This document shows, one piece after another, positions 26,660 through 35,158 of a DNA stretch of 64,000 nt. The notes under the pieces are model-generated. The model did not search any database, was not told the origin of the DNA, and saw nothing but the letters and a program-made list of their open reading frames with translations. Source of the DNA: Robertmurraya andreesenii (lineage in GTDB: Bacteria; Bacillota; Bacilli; Bacillales; Cytobacillaceae); assembly GCF_030813005.1 (NCBI RefSeq), contig NZ_JAUSTU010000001.1:310001-374000 (forward strand), given 5' to 3'. Made by a program: the position numbers and the translations under genes. Numbering within the stretch: position 1 is the stretch's first letter; every line of letters starts with the position of its first letter.

Positions 26660-28098
26660 CGAGTATACAGAAGAAAATATTAATGCTTACTACATTCGTT
26701 CTAGTGATCATGTCTTCTATTTGGATTGCACTGACGTATTATAACTATAAAACTCATAATCAATACAACGATATTTTACAACGATATTTGAATATGAATG
26801 AAGTAACCACTGTTAGTCATCAAGTTATAACAGAATTGAATAATTATATGCTCAATCCGTCATCAAAGAACTTAGAGAAGCTTAATAAAAGCATTGAAGT
26901 AATCCAAAGAGCTAAATATACGATTTTTCCTTTAAGAAATGAGGAAAATAATTTTGCCTTAACTAGTTATATTAATTTAATTGACAGCCTTTCAGAAACA
27001 ACCGAACGATTAATATTATTTAATTCCAGTGGGGATTCTGAGGCCGCCGTGAAAGAGTTTACTGAAGCTACAAGAATATCTAACTATATTTCTGAAATGA
27101 AACTGACTCTTATTGATACAGAATTGAAAACGTATGACCGCTTTTATCGAACGATTATCGAGCAATCAGAAGGATTGATTATGCTTGGGATATGGATTAT
27201 TCTTCTCCTCACAATCCTTTTGCTTCTATTTACCTATTGGTTTTCCTTAAGTATTACAAGACCTGTACATAAGCTCACCCAGGCGGCAAATGAATTGTCT
27301 CAGGGGAAATTCGATACACCAATAAAGGTTGACTCAAACGATGAAATCTCTTTCCTTGCGAAAACCTTCGATCGGATGAGAATAAACATAAATAATTTAA
27401 TTTCCGAAATGAAGCAAAAGGCTCGGCTTGAGCATGAGTTACAGCAAAATAAGCTTCTTTTGCAAGAAAGCCAGTTTCGTAGCCTGCAAAGCCAGATCAA
27501 TCCTCATTTTTTGTTCAATACACTGAATATTCTTTCTAAGAAAGCGTATTTAGAAGGAGCAGAAGAAACGAGTGATCTACTCGTCAGCGTCGCAGGGTTG
27601 CTCCGATATAATTTAAAGCGCATCGACCGATCCGTTACTTTATTTGAGGAGGTAACGGTTTTACAGCAATATATCGAAATCCAAAAAGCAAGATTTACAG
27701 AGCGTCTTGGGGTCCAAATGGAAATCGATGAAACCTGTTTACATTTGGCAATCCCAGCATTGACGCTACAGCCCATTATCGAAAATGCTGTGATTCATGC
27801 GGTGGAGCCAAATGAGGAAGGTGGCCTCATTTCCTTTCGTATCATTGATGTGGGGGAACTTGTCCAGATTGAAATTGAAGATGATGGAGATGGAATGCCT
27901 GAGGAGAAAATCGATCAAATCTTAAATGAACAACAAGTCCATTCTGAAGGACACTCAACAGGGATTGGATTCAGTAATGTAGTAAAGCGACTCCGACTAT
28001 TTTATGGCTATGAGGACGTCATTACGATTGAAAGCTCAAGAGGTTCAGGGACGAAGGTAGTGATAAAAATTGAAAAGAGAAGGAGTGAACGTGCATGA
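26656..28098 (+). CDS. Sensor histidine kinase, LytS/YesM type
   Basis: A 480-aa membrane kinase. TM1 is at about 9-27, followed by an extracellular helical domain, TM2 at about 174-198, HAMP at about 198-250, and a His_kinase domain (PF06580) with phospho-acceptor His284 in QINPHFLFNTLN. The HATPase_c domain has PIIENAVIHAV (N box), EDDGDGMP (G1) and GIGFSNVVKRL. It overlaps the genes on both sides by 4 nt. Together with the upstream binding protein and downstream regulator it forms a three-part sugar-sensing relay. Confidence 0.9.
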   Translation: MTSIQKKILMLTTFVLVIMSSIWIALTYYNYKTHNQYNDILQRYLNMNEVTTVSHQVITELNNYMLNPSSKNLEKLNKSIEVIQRAKYTIFPLRNEENNFALTSYINLIDSLSETTERLILFNSSGDSEAAVKEFTEATRISNYISEMKLTLIDTELKTYDRFYRTIIEQSEGLIMLGIWIILLLTILLLLFTYWFSLSITRPVHKLTQAANELSQGKFDTPIKVDSNDEISFLAKTFDRMRININNLISEMKQKARLEHELQQNKLLLQESQFRSLQSQINPHFLFNTLNILSKKAYLEGAEETSDLLVSVAGLLRYNLKRIDRSVTLFEEVTVLQQYIEIQKARFTERLGVQMEIDETCLHLAIPALTLQPIIENAVIHAVEPNEEGGLISFRIIDVGELVQIEIEDDGDGMPEEKIDQILNEQQVHSEGHSTGIGFSNVVKRLRLFYGYEDVITIESSRGSGTKVVIKIEKRRSERA

Positions 28099-29633
28099 AA
28101 CTCCTAATTGTCGATGATGAGCAGGTCGAACGAGAGGCGATGGAAGTCATTTTACAAAAGGCATACCCAAACTTAATCATCAAACAAGCGAAAAATGGGA
28201 ATATGGCGGTTGAAATTGCTCATGAATTCCAACCAGATTTGGTCTTGATGGATATTAAGATGCCAGGGATGAACGGGCTCGAGGCGGTGGAACAAATTAG
28301 CACTGACTATCCTCATATCAAATTTATCATGGTTACAGCCTATGACATGTATGATTATTTGCGTTCTGCCATTAAGCTTGGTGTGAAAGACTATCTCCTA
28401 AAACCAAGTAATACAAAAGAAATTCTTCATATTGTAGGGAAAGTGATGGGGGAAATAGAACAGGAAAAAAAGCGAAAAGAAGTGAATAAGATTCAATCAG
28501 AGGCTTTTCAAAAGGCTTTAGCCATTGTGGAAACTGATGTGGTTACCCAGCTACTATTTGATCATGTTCATGAGATCCGTTTTAACATGTTAGTAGAAAT
28601 GCTTGGAGTTCGTTCCACCAACGAAATGTTTGTGATCTGTGTAATAATGCCGAAGGGCTGTGAGAGGTCATATTTTGCCGTCAAAGAAAAAATGAGACAG
28701 ATTGGCAGTGGATGGGTAGGGGCATTATCAGGTAACCAGCTCCCCATTATTGTTTTTCGAGAGCCCGAAAAATCATATCGTTCCCAAGCTATCTTTCTTG
28801 CTCGTGAAATTCTATCTATCGCCCCAGCGGGACAGTTTGAAGAATGGTTTGTCGGAATTGGCGATGTGACGGATTCATTAGAAGAATTAAGACAATCCTA
28901 TCATAATTCCTTAATTGCGACTTTGGACATCACCCTTCCAAGCAAATATCGCTTCTTTTCAGATGTACCGAATTTGGAGGAATATTGTGAAGAGGATATG
29001 GTTACTTACCGAGAGAATGAATTCTCCGATCTGATTCGACTTGGTAAATGGGAGCAAATTCATTTAAATGTTCGGCGATTGATTCAGTGCTATGAGAGAA
29101 AAGGAGCCGACCTCTTACAATCTCAGCAAAGATTGCTAGAAAGCCTGTGGATCATTTCTCGAGTGATGAATGAAATGGGGGTAGAAGCAGTTACACCACT
29201 TTATTCCTTTAAGGCACAAAATTATCGTCAATTGTATATGGAAGCAGAACTACTAATAGATAAAATGAAGCAAACCTATGAAGAGTATTCGCATCTATAT
29301 GAGGCGGACACGATAAAGCAAATTAAACAATATATCATGGAGCATTCTCATGAGAATATTTCACTTGAGACTCTTGCACAAAAAGTGGGATTAAGCCCAA
29401 TCTACATCAGCAAGATGTTTAAAGAAAAGCTTGGGATCAATTATATTGATTTTCTAACTGACTGTAGGATCGAAAAAGCAAAGAAGCTATTATGTGACCC
29501 TATAAAAAGTATTAAGGAAATTTCCTTTGAGGTGGGCTATCACGAACCGAACTATTTTAGTAAGGTGTTCAAGAAGGTATGCCAAATGTCGCCAAAGGAG
29601 TATCGTAGAACCTTTTTAGAAAAAAGAGCTTAA
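28095..29633 (+). CDS. Response regulator with AraC-type DNA-binding domain (YesN type)
   Basis: A 512-aa protein with a receiver domain at residues 1-120 (acid pocket Asp7/Asp8, phospho-site Asp53 in LVLMDIKMPGMNG, Lys in KDYLLKP), a middle region of about 270 residues, and two AraC helix-turn-helices at about 405-510 (LAQKVGLSPIYISKMFKEKLG and ISFEVGYHEPNYFSKVFKK, partly shown). It is the cognate partner of the preceding kinase. Likely targets are the adjacent sugar transport genes; this is inferred from position. Confidence 0.9.
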   Translation: MKLLIVDDEQVEREAMEVILQKAYPNLIIKQAKNGNMAVEIAHEFQPDLVLMDIKMPGMNGLEAVEQISTDYPHIKFIMVTAYDMYDYLRSAIKLGVKDYLLKPSNTKEILHIVGKVMGEIEQEKKRKEVNKIQSEAFQKALAIVETDVVTQLLFDHVHEIRFNMLVEMLGVRSTNEMFVICVIMPKGCERSYFAVKEKMRQIGSGWVGALSGNQLPIIVFREPEKSYRSQAIFLAREILSIAPAGQFEEWFVGIGDVTDSLEELRQSYHNSLIATLDITLPSKYRFFSDVPNLEEYCEEDMVTYRENEFSDLIRLGKWEQIHLNVRRLIQCYERKGADLLQSQQRLLESLWIISRVMNEMGVEAVTPLYSFKAQNYRQLYMEAELLIDKMKQTYEEYSHLYEADTIKQIKQYIMEHSHENISLETLAQKVGLSPIYISKMFKEKLGINYIDFLTDCRIEKAKKLLCDPIKSIKEISFEVGYHEPNYFSKVFKKVCQMSPKEYRRTFLEKRA

Positions 29634-29647
29634 AGGGAGTGAAGACG

Positions 29648-30754
29648 ATGAAAACGAATAGGTATCGACTAATAGCAGTCATCTTCACTCTTTTTCTTAT
29701 GATATGCATTGCTTCTGGCTGTGAGCAGAAATCAAATAATGGAGAACTGGTAAATTCCCCCGAAGGGAGCTTAGCTAGCAGTACGAATCAGCTACAAAAG
29801 CCCAAGGATGAACGGATAAAGATAGGATTTTCCATGGATACGTTGGAAGAGGAACGTTGGCTTAGGGATCGACGCATGTTCATCAATGCGGTCAAAGAAC
29901 TGGGTGCGGATGTTAAGGTCATGGAAGCAAATGGAAATGAGGCATTACAAATTTCCCAGGCTGAACGGTTAATCAGTGAGGGTGTTGACGTACTTGTTGT
30001 CGTTCCTTACAATGCTGAAGCCGCTGCGGCAATCGTCAATAAAGCCCACTCCGCAGGGATTAAGGTCATTTCCTATGATCGATTGATTAAAAATGCTGAA
30101 GTAGATCTCTACATCTCTTTTGATAATGAAAAAGTAGGGGAATTACAGGCCAAGATGATTAGTGAGCTCGTGCCAAAAGGAAAATATGTCTATATTGGAG
30201 GTGCTGACACTGATAATAATGCACACCTCATTAAAAAAGGGGTCTACAAAGTACTTCAGCCGCTAATCGATAAGGGAGAAATTAAGGTCGTGTTCGATCA
30301 ATGGACAACTAATTGGATCCCTTCGAATGCTTTCAATAATATGGAGGCCGCATTGAAGGCAAATGATAACGATATTGATGCTGTCATTGCGGCAAACGAT
30401 GCGACCGCAGAAGAAGCGATCAAGGCCCTTGCTGCACAGGGTCTTGCTGGAAAAATTCCTGTTGCTGGTCAGGATGCGGAGCTCGCAGCAGCCCAACGTA
30501 TTGTCGAGGGGACTCAAACGATGACTGTTTATAAGCCATTGCAATCATTGACACTAGAAGCGGCAAAGGTGGCGGTTCGTCTCGCTAAGGGTGAAAAAGT
30601 TCAAACAAATAGCAAGGTCAATAATGGAAAAATAGAAGTCCCTTCCATTCTTCTGCCTCCTATCGCAGTGGATCGAGCAAACATCGATGCAACCATTATT
30701 GCAGATGGGTTTCATTTAAAAGAAGATGTATATAGGAAAGGGAAGAATGAATAA
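29648..30754 (+). CDS. XylF/ChvE-type sugar-binding lipoprotein
   Basis: A 368-aa lipoprotein (lipobox IASGC, Cys25) with a sugar-binding domain of the XylF/ChvE class: GFSMDTLEEERWLRDRRMF, VDVLVVVPYNAEAAAAIV, VISYDRLIKNAEVDLYISFD and VAGQDAELAAAQRIV. It is clearly paralogous to the ChvE protein at 21583. GTG 29639 is possible, but AAAGGGA favours the ATG at 29648. It follows the response regulator by 14 bp. It may supply a second ligand range to the MmsAB importer, since it has no permease of its own here. Confidence 0.85.
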   Translation: MKTNRYRLIAVIFTLFLMICIASGCEQKSNNGELVNSPEGSLASSTNQLQKPKDERIKIGFSMDTLEEERWLRDRRMFINAVKELGADVKVMEANGNEALQISQAERLISEGVDVLVVVPYNAEAAAAIVNKAHSAGIKVISYDRLIKNAEVDLYISFDNEKVGELQAKMISELVPKGKYVYIGGADTDNNAHLIKKGVYKVLQPLIDKGEIKVVFDQWTTNWIPSNAFNNMEAALKANDNDIDAVIAANDATAEEAIKALAAQGLAGKIPVAGQDAELAAAQRIVEGTQTMTVYKPLQSLTLEAAKVAVRLAKGEKVQTNSKVNNGKIEVPSILLPPIAVDRANIDATIIADGFHLKEDVYRKGKNE

Positions 30755-30834
30755 CGGGAATTGCTGGACTTATCCTTGATAAGATGGTGGGTCTGTTCGA
30801 AGGCTGGATTAATCGAAGATGGGGAAGGGCATAG
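30751..30834 (+). pseudogene. Possible remnant of an ABC permease C-terminus
   Basis: Directly after the XylF-type gene, an open stretch of 27 codons begins after an in-frame TGA and reads ITGIAGLILDKMVGLFEGW followed by INRRWGRA and a stop. The pattern GIxGLxLDxxxxxxExxxxRRW resembles the C-terminal end of TauC/SsuC-type permeases. There is no start codon context and nothing else of the gene remains. The rest of the gap up to 30979 shows no gene. Confidence 0.35.
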
Positions 30835-30979
30835 GCTCTTGTTGATTGAATAATTGGTTCACTCCCTGTATATTATCTTTTGAAGAGTAGGTACGAGATT
30901 CATAGAAATTGCTCTATTTAATTCGTATGTTTGGTCAGCCGATCTCGGATCCTATAGAAATATTAAAGGGTGAATCACA

Positions 30980-32020
30980 TTGACTTTAGGCCCTCGGGTA
31001 GTTAAGACAGGTATGGCCGTCACATTAGCTCTTTATATTTGTGCGCTATTTGACTTAGAGCCTGCCATTTTTGCGGGAGTTGCCGCTATTTTTACAGTAC
31101 AGCCTTCCATTTATCGAACGTGGAAACATGTTTTAGACCAGGTAATTACGAATACTATGGGGGCTGCCATTGCTCTATTTGTCATTTATTTTATTGGGAA
31201 TGAACCGATTATCATCGGGATTGTGATGATTTTTGTCATCCTCATCAGTCTTAAATTGAAGATGGAAAGTACCATTTCCTTAACATTGGTGACGATATTA
31301 GCAGTGATGGGGGCGCCGAGTCATGAAGGCTTGCTATATGCTGCCAATCGTTTTCTCATCATTCTTGTTGGAATTGGGTCAGCTTTTATCGTCAATATTA
31401 CAATTTACCCTCCAAAGTATAAGAAGAATTTCATCGACAAAAGCGAGACTGTTTTTCAAAATATGTCATTATTGCTGAGGACAGCTATCTCTAATGAATT
31501 AACAGAGAAATCTTTTCAGGATGATTACTCAAAGCTTAAAGAGGATTTGAAGCAGCTTGGGGAATTTTTTAAGATTTTAGATGAAGAGCGTGCGAAAATG
31601 TCGCGGCTAAACCCGCAGGATGCACGGGAAATTGTGGTCTTCAAGCAAATGTTAAAATGTCTTCAGAAGGGCCAGGAGCTGCTTGAAATCATTGAGGAGC
31701 ATTATTTTCAAAGTGATACGAATGAGGAGGATGGTAGGCTATTTGATCAGCAAATTGAAGAGCTGATTAAATGTCACGAATACTTCTTGTTAAAGTATGA
31801 AGGGAAAATTAGAGAAGAAGGTGACAATGACCATGAAGCACTCATTGAAAGCGGCCTTTTCCTTGGCTTACTGATGGAAAAGTACCGCAATGAGGGTGGG
31901 GATAAGCTCCGACTAGTGGTCATTGGCTCGTCAGTATTTGAATATGCTTTCCAGCTGCAGCGACTGAATCAGCTGATAGAGCAATATCGAAAAACACTGA
32001 GAAAGTCAGAAGCTGCTTAA
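30980..32020 (+). CDS. Aromatic acid exporter family protein (FUSC/DUF939, YqjA-like)
   Basis: A 346-aa protein. Residues 1-145 contain five to six helices with the family opening GPRVVKTGMAVTLALYIC and the AAIFTVQPSIYRTWKHVLDQ motif. Residues 150-340 form a cytoplasmic helical domain. Members are related to the AaeB/FUSC exporters and to B. subtilis YqjA; substrates are mostly untested. TTG at 30980 follows AAAGGGTGA. Monocistronic, with a terminator at 32025. Confidence 0.85.
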   Translation: MTLGPRVVKTGMAVTLALYICALFDLEPAIFAGVAAIFTVQPSIYRTWKHVLDQVITNTMGAAIALFVIYFIGNEPIIIGIVMIFVILISLKLKMESTISLTLVTILAVMGAPSHEGLLYAANRFLIILVGIGSAFIVNITIYPPKYKKNFIDKSETVFQNMSLLLRTAISNELTEKSFQDDYSKLKEDLKQLGEFFKILDEERAKMSRLNPQDAREIVVFKQMLKCLQKGQELLEIIEEHYFQSDTNEEDGRLFDQQIEELIKCHEYFLLKYEGKIREEGDNDHEALIESGLFLGLLMEKYRNEGGDKLRLVVIGSSVFEYAFQLQRLNQLIEQYRKTLRKSEAA

Positions 32021-32024
32021 ATAA

Positions 32025-32067
32025 GAAAAGCTAACCCAAGAATTGTTGCATGGGTTAGCTTTTTCCA
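32025..32067. terminator. Bidirectional terminator between the exporter gene and hmp
   Basis: AAAGCTAACCCA pairs with TGGGTTAGCTTT, T-rich on the plus side and A-rich on the left. It serves the convergent genes. Confidence 0.85.
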
Positions 32068-32096
32068 TAGAATTAGGGCTATACGCAGCTACTTTT

Positions 32097-33311
32097 TTAT
32101 GCAGTAACTGTGGATTCCTTTAATTCACTTGCTGGTCCGAAGAACTCGAAGTGGATGTTTTCTGCAGGTACATTCCATTCTGTTAGGATTTTATACATCA
32201 TTTTCATAAATGGAACTGGTCCACAGAAATAGAAATCAGCTTGATTGTTAGCAACAGTTGATTTCAACCATTCTGCGTCGATAAAGCCTTCCTTATCAAA
32301 GTTCATAGCTTCTCTATCATCTGCAGTAGGTTCGGAATAGACGACAAAGCTATGAATATTTTTATGGCTATCGGCAAGTTGTGCTACTTCTTCTTTTAAA
32401 GCATGTACCTTGCTATTTAATGCACCATGTATAAACAGTACTTCACGTTCTGGTTGCTGTTCAGCAATTGTATGAAGCATGCTAAGCATTGGAGTTAATC
32501 CAACACCCCCACTGATTAGCACGGCAGGTGCATCCTTTTTCTCAAGGACAAAATCTCCCGCTGGAACACTTACTGGGATGATATCCCCTTCTTGAATATC
32601 ATTATGCAAATAGTTAGAAACAACTCCATTATCCTCACGTTTGACACTGATACGATAAAAATCCTTCCCTGGTGAAGTAGACAAGCTGTAGTGGCGAATA
32701 TGGGTGTATTCTTCGCTTTCTGGTTGAACCTTTAGTGTTAAGTATTGTCCAGCCTGATAAGCAGCAATCGCTTTTCCATCTTCAGGCTTTAAGTAGAAGG
32801 AGGTGATAACGTCGCTTTCCTTTACTTTTTTGTCAACGACGAAGTTTCTAAAGCCTTCCCAGCCGCCTTCTTGTTCCTTCGCATCTGCGTACATTTCTTT
32901 TTCAATGCCGATAAATGCATCAGCAATCACACCGTAGGCTTCCGCCCAAGCTCCAATAACTTCATCTGTTGCAGCATCTCCTAGTACTTCCTTAATGGCT
33001 GCAAGTAAATTCTCTCCAACAATTGGGTAGTGTTCAGGAAGTACTCCAAGAGCACGGTGCTTTTGTCCAATTTGTTTCACTACTGGTAGGATCGCTCCAA
33101 GATTATCAATATGTGCCGCCGCAGCATAGACCGTGTTTGCTAAAGCCGTTTGCTGACGCCCTTGTCTTTGATTGGCATGGTTAAAAATATTGAGGAGTTC
33201 AGGATGATTTGTGAACATACGTTGATAGAAGCAAGTCGTAATATCTTTGCCGTATTTTTCTAGAACAGGTACAGTACTTTTGACAATTTCAATTGTTTTC
33301 TGACTTAACAT
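32097..33311 (-). CDS. hmp: Flavohaemoglobin Hmp (nitric oxide dioxygenase)
   Basis: A 404-aa cytoplasmic enzyme that converts nitric oxide to nitrate using oxygen and NAD(P)H. The globin domain (1-140) has proximal His85 (GQKHRALGV), Tyr29 and Gln53 in the active positions. The FAD domain has RHYSLSTSP, and the NAD domain has ISGGVGLTPML and FYFCGPVPFMK. The frame extends to 33335, but GCTCCTTT (AAAGGAGC on the minus strand) serves the ATG at 33311. Two NsrR-like operators lie upstream and the nsrR gene is divergent, giving NO-responsive control. Confidence 0.97.
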   Translation of the reverse strand: MLSQKTIEIVKSTVPVLEKYGKDITTCFYQRMFTNHPELLNIFNHANQRQGRQQTALANTVYAAAAHIDNLGAILPVVKQIGQKHRALGVLPEHYPIVGENLLAAIKEVLGDAATDEVIGAWAEAYGVIADAFIGIEKEMYADAKEQEGGWEGFRNFVVDKKVKESDVITSFYLKPEDGKAIAAYQAGQYLTLKVQPESEEYTHIRHYSLSTSPGKDFYRISVKREDNGVVSNYLHNDIQEGDIIPVSVPAGDFVLEKKDAPAVLISGGVGLTPMLSMLHTIAEQQPEREVLFIHGALNSKVHALKEEVAQLADSHKNIHSFVVYSEPTADDREAMNFDKEGFIDAEWLKSTVANNQADFYFCGPVPFMKMMYKILTEWNVPAENIHFEFFGPASELKESTVTA

Positions 33312-33330
33312 AGAATGTAGCTCCTTTTTA

Positions 33331-33353
33331 AACATATATTTAATTTACATCTT
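33331..33353 (-). promoter_or_regulatory. NsrR-like operator, hmp-proximal
   Basis: Read on the minus strand, the 23 bases match the E. coli-type NsrR consensus (AAGATGCATTT-N-AAATACATCTT) at about 17 positions. It sits 20 bp upstream of the hmp start. Confidence 0.6.
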
Positions 33354-33379
33354 TAATAATATAATAATAGTGTTTATAA

Positions 33380-33402
33380 AAGATATATTTTAGATACATG
33401 TT
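33380..33402 (+). promoter_or_regulatory. NsrR-like operator, distal
   Basis: Read on the plus strand, AAGATATATTT-T-AGATACATGTT matches the NsrR consensus at about 18 of 23 positions. It lies between hmp and nsrR, 49 bp from the first site centre to centre. Confidence 0.7.
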
Positions 33403-33443
33403 TCAAAAAGTTGTCACATTTTAAGAATGCTTTCTGCCTCTCA

Positions 33444-33452
33444 TGTTATAAT
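33444..33452 (+). promoter_or_regulatory. Extended -10 promoter of nsrR
   Basis: TGTTATAAT at 33444-33452 combines TGN with a perfect TATAAT. No strong -35 is evident, which is common for extended -10 promoters. Confidence 0.65.
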
Positions 33453-33484
33453 GGAAGAAACCTGGATTTAAGGGGAAAGAATCA

Positions 33485-33931
33485 ATGAAGCTTACGAATT
33501 ATACTGATTATTCATTACGTGTTCTCATCTTTTTGGCAGCAAAAAAAGAAGGGGAGCTAAGCACGATTCAAGAAATTGCGGATATTTACCAAATCTCTAA
33601 AAACCATTTGATGAAAATTATTCATCATCTCGGACAGCTTGGCTATATCGAGACTATTAGAGGGCGAAACGGTGGAATCCGACTAGGAAAAGCACCAAGA
33701 GATATAAATATCGGGGAAGTAGTTTCAAAAACGGAAGAAGATTTTTATATCGTTGAGTGCTTCAAGGATGGGAAAAGTGATTGTATCATCTCTCCAGCCT
33801 GTAAATTAAAACATGCTTTATTTGAAGCTCTACAAGCATTTATGAAGGTATTGGATGAATATACATTAGAGGACTTGGTGTACAATCAGGAGGATTTTGA
33901 AAAAATTCGCCTTACATTTATGAAAGAGTAG
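33485..33931 (+). CDS. nsrR: Nitric-oxide-sensing repressor NsrR (Rrf2 family)
   Basis: A 148-aa DNA-binding protein with an N-terminal winged helix (MKLTNYTDYSLRVLIFLA, then the recognition helix around QISKNHLMKIIHHL). Cys92, Cys100 and Cys106 match the iron-sulfur ligands of B. subtilis NsrR exactly in position, and Asp8 is also present. The cluster reacts with NO and releases DNA. It is divergent from hmp, its classic target. Confidence 0.93.
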   Translation: MKLTNYTDYSLRVLIFLAAKKEGELSTIQEIADIYQISKNHLMKIIHHLGQLGYIETIRGRNGGIRLGKAPRDINIGEVVSKTEEDFYIVECFKDGKSDCIISPACKLKHALFEALQAFMKVLDEYTLEDLVYNQEDFEKIRLTFMKE

Positions 33932-33967
33932 CTCAATGTGAATTAAGAGGGAAATGGAGGGAGAAGT

Positions 33968-34744
33968 GTGGGGAAAGTTCTACTCGAAAAGAATCGTAGA
34001 ATTGCTTTTGTGACGATTAATCGACCAGAGCAATTGAACTGTTTTGACTTTGAGACACTTGTAGAATTGGAAAAAATTATTGATGAGATTCGGTTTGATC
34101 GTGAAATCAATGTGGTCATCATTGTAGGAGCGGGGGATAAGGCGTTCAGTGTGGGGGCGGATCTGAAAGAGAGACGGACTCTAAATGAACAGGAAGTAAG
34201 GAGAAATGTACAAAAGATTCGAGATGTGTTCTCTCAAATAGAGGATTTACCTCAACCAACCATTGCAGCGATGAATGGATATGCATTTGGGGGAGGGTTG
34301 GAGCTGGCTCTTGCCTGTGATTTTCGTTATGCGGTGAAAAGTGCAAAAATGGGTTTAACCGAAGTAGGTCTGGCCATTATTCCAGGGGCAGGGGGTACCC
34401 AAAGGTTAACTCGTTTAATCGGAGTACCAAAAGCAAAGGAGTTAATCTTAACGGCAAGAAGGATTGATGCAGAAAAGGCTTATGAAATGGGGCTTTTGAA
34501 TGGAGTAGTTGAAGATGGTCAACTACTGGATAGCGCTATTAGTTTAGCTGAAGAGATTCTTAAGAATGGCCCCCTTGCCGTTACGCAAGCAAAATATGCT
34601 ATCAATCACGGGAGTCAAGTTGATTTAACAACAGGTCTGGCGATTGAATCGAAGGCCTATGAAGTGTTAATTCCAACAAAGGATCGAGTGGAAGCATTGA
34701 ATGCTTTTCAGGAAAAGAGAGCACCAAAGTTTCTAGGAGAATGA
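33968..34744 (+). CDS. Enoyl-CoA hydratase/isomerase family protein
   Basis: A 258-aa crotonase-fold enzyme. The oxyanion-hole segments AFSVGADLKE and GYAFGGGLELALACDFR are present, and both catalytic glutamates of hydratases seem kept (GGGLELA and GLTEVGLAIIPGAGGTQRL). It would hydrate an enoyl-CoA in fatty-acid or amino-acid degradation. GTG 33968 follows GGAGGG. It follows nsrR by 36 bp but no functional link is obvious. A terminator follows. Confidence 0.88.
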   Translation: MGKVLLEKNRRIAFVTINRPEQLNCFDFETLVELEKIIDEIRFDREINVVIIVGAGDKAFSVGADLKERRTLNEQEVRRNVQKIRDVFSQIEDLPQPTIAAMNGYAFGGGLELALACDFRYAVKSAKMGLTEVGLAIIPGAGGTQRLTRLIGVPKAKELILTARRIDAEKAYEMGLLNGVVEDGQLLDSAISLAEEILKNGPLAVTQAKYAINHGSQVDLTTGLAIESKAYEVLIPTKDRVEALNAFQEKRAPKFLGE

Positions 34745-34771
34745 ATGTTTGGTTTGTGTTCCAGATTAAGA

Positions 34772-34805
34772 GCCTCAATTCTTAAAGTAGAGAATTGGGG
34801 TTTTC
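34772..34805 (+). terminator. Rho-independent terminator
   Basis: CCTCAATTCT pairs with AGAATTGGGG (one G-U) and is followed by TTTT. Confidence 0.75.
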
Positions 34806-34817
34806 ATCAATAATATG

Positions 34818-34846
34818 TTGACAACTCGAAAAAAATATTTTAGAAT
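34818..34846 (+). promoter_or_regulatory. tRNA promoter
   Basis: A perfect TTGACA (34818-34823) and TAGAAT (34841-34846) with a 17-bp spacer lie 83 bp before the first tRNA. Confidence 0.8.
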
Positions 34847-34928
34847 AATTTCGTGTTCCGAAGAGGCTTCCTGAGATCGGGATGACTCTTAACAAATGTA
34901 ACCCGATAGAGGGTACAATCAATTAAAT

Positions 34929-35004
34929 GCCGGCCTAGCTCAATTGGTAGAGCAACTGAATCGTAATCAGTAGGTTGGGGGTTCGAGTCCTCTGGCCGGC
35001 ACCA
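34929..35004 (+). tRNA. tRNA-Thr (anticodon CGT)
   Basis: A full cloverleaf: acceptor arms GCCGGCC and GGCCGGC, D-loop TTGGTA, anticodon stem CTGA/TCAG around loop ATCGTAA, T-loop GGTTCGAGTCC. The CCA end is encoded. Anticodon CGT reads ACG. Confidence 0.95.
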
Positions 35005-35015
35005 TCAAAAGATTT

Positions 35016-35105
35016 GGAGGAATACCCAAGTCCGGCTGAAGGGATCGGTTTCGAAAGCCGACAGGGGTGTCAAAGCCCGCGGGGGTTCGAATCCCTCTTC
35101 CTCCG
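35016..35105 (+). tRNA. tRNA-Ser (anticodon CGA)
   Basis: A 90-nt class II tRNA with acceptor arms GGAGGAA/TTCCTCC, a long variable arm and the anticodon loop TTCGAAA (CGA reads TCG). T-loop GGTTCGAATCC. After discriminator G the DNA reads TCA, so CCA is not encoded, unlike its neighbour. Confidence 0.95.
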
Positions 35106-35113
35106 TCAAAATA

Positions 35114-35154
35114 CAAAGGCTACGGTTCTTTTTTTTGAACAGTAGCCTTTTTTG
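35114..35154. terminator. Terminator after the tRNA pair
   Basis: AAAGGCTACGGTTC pairs with GAACAGTAGCCTTT (one mismatch), then TTT. It lies between the tRNAs and the convergent NlpC-like gene and may serve both. Confidence 0.75.
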
Positions 35155-35158
35155 AGGA

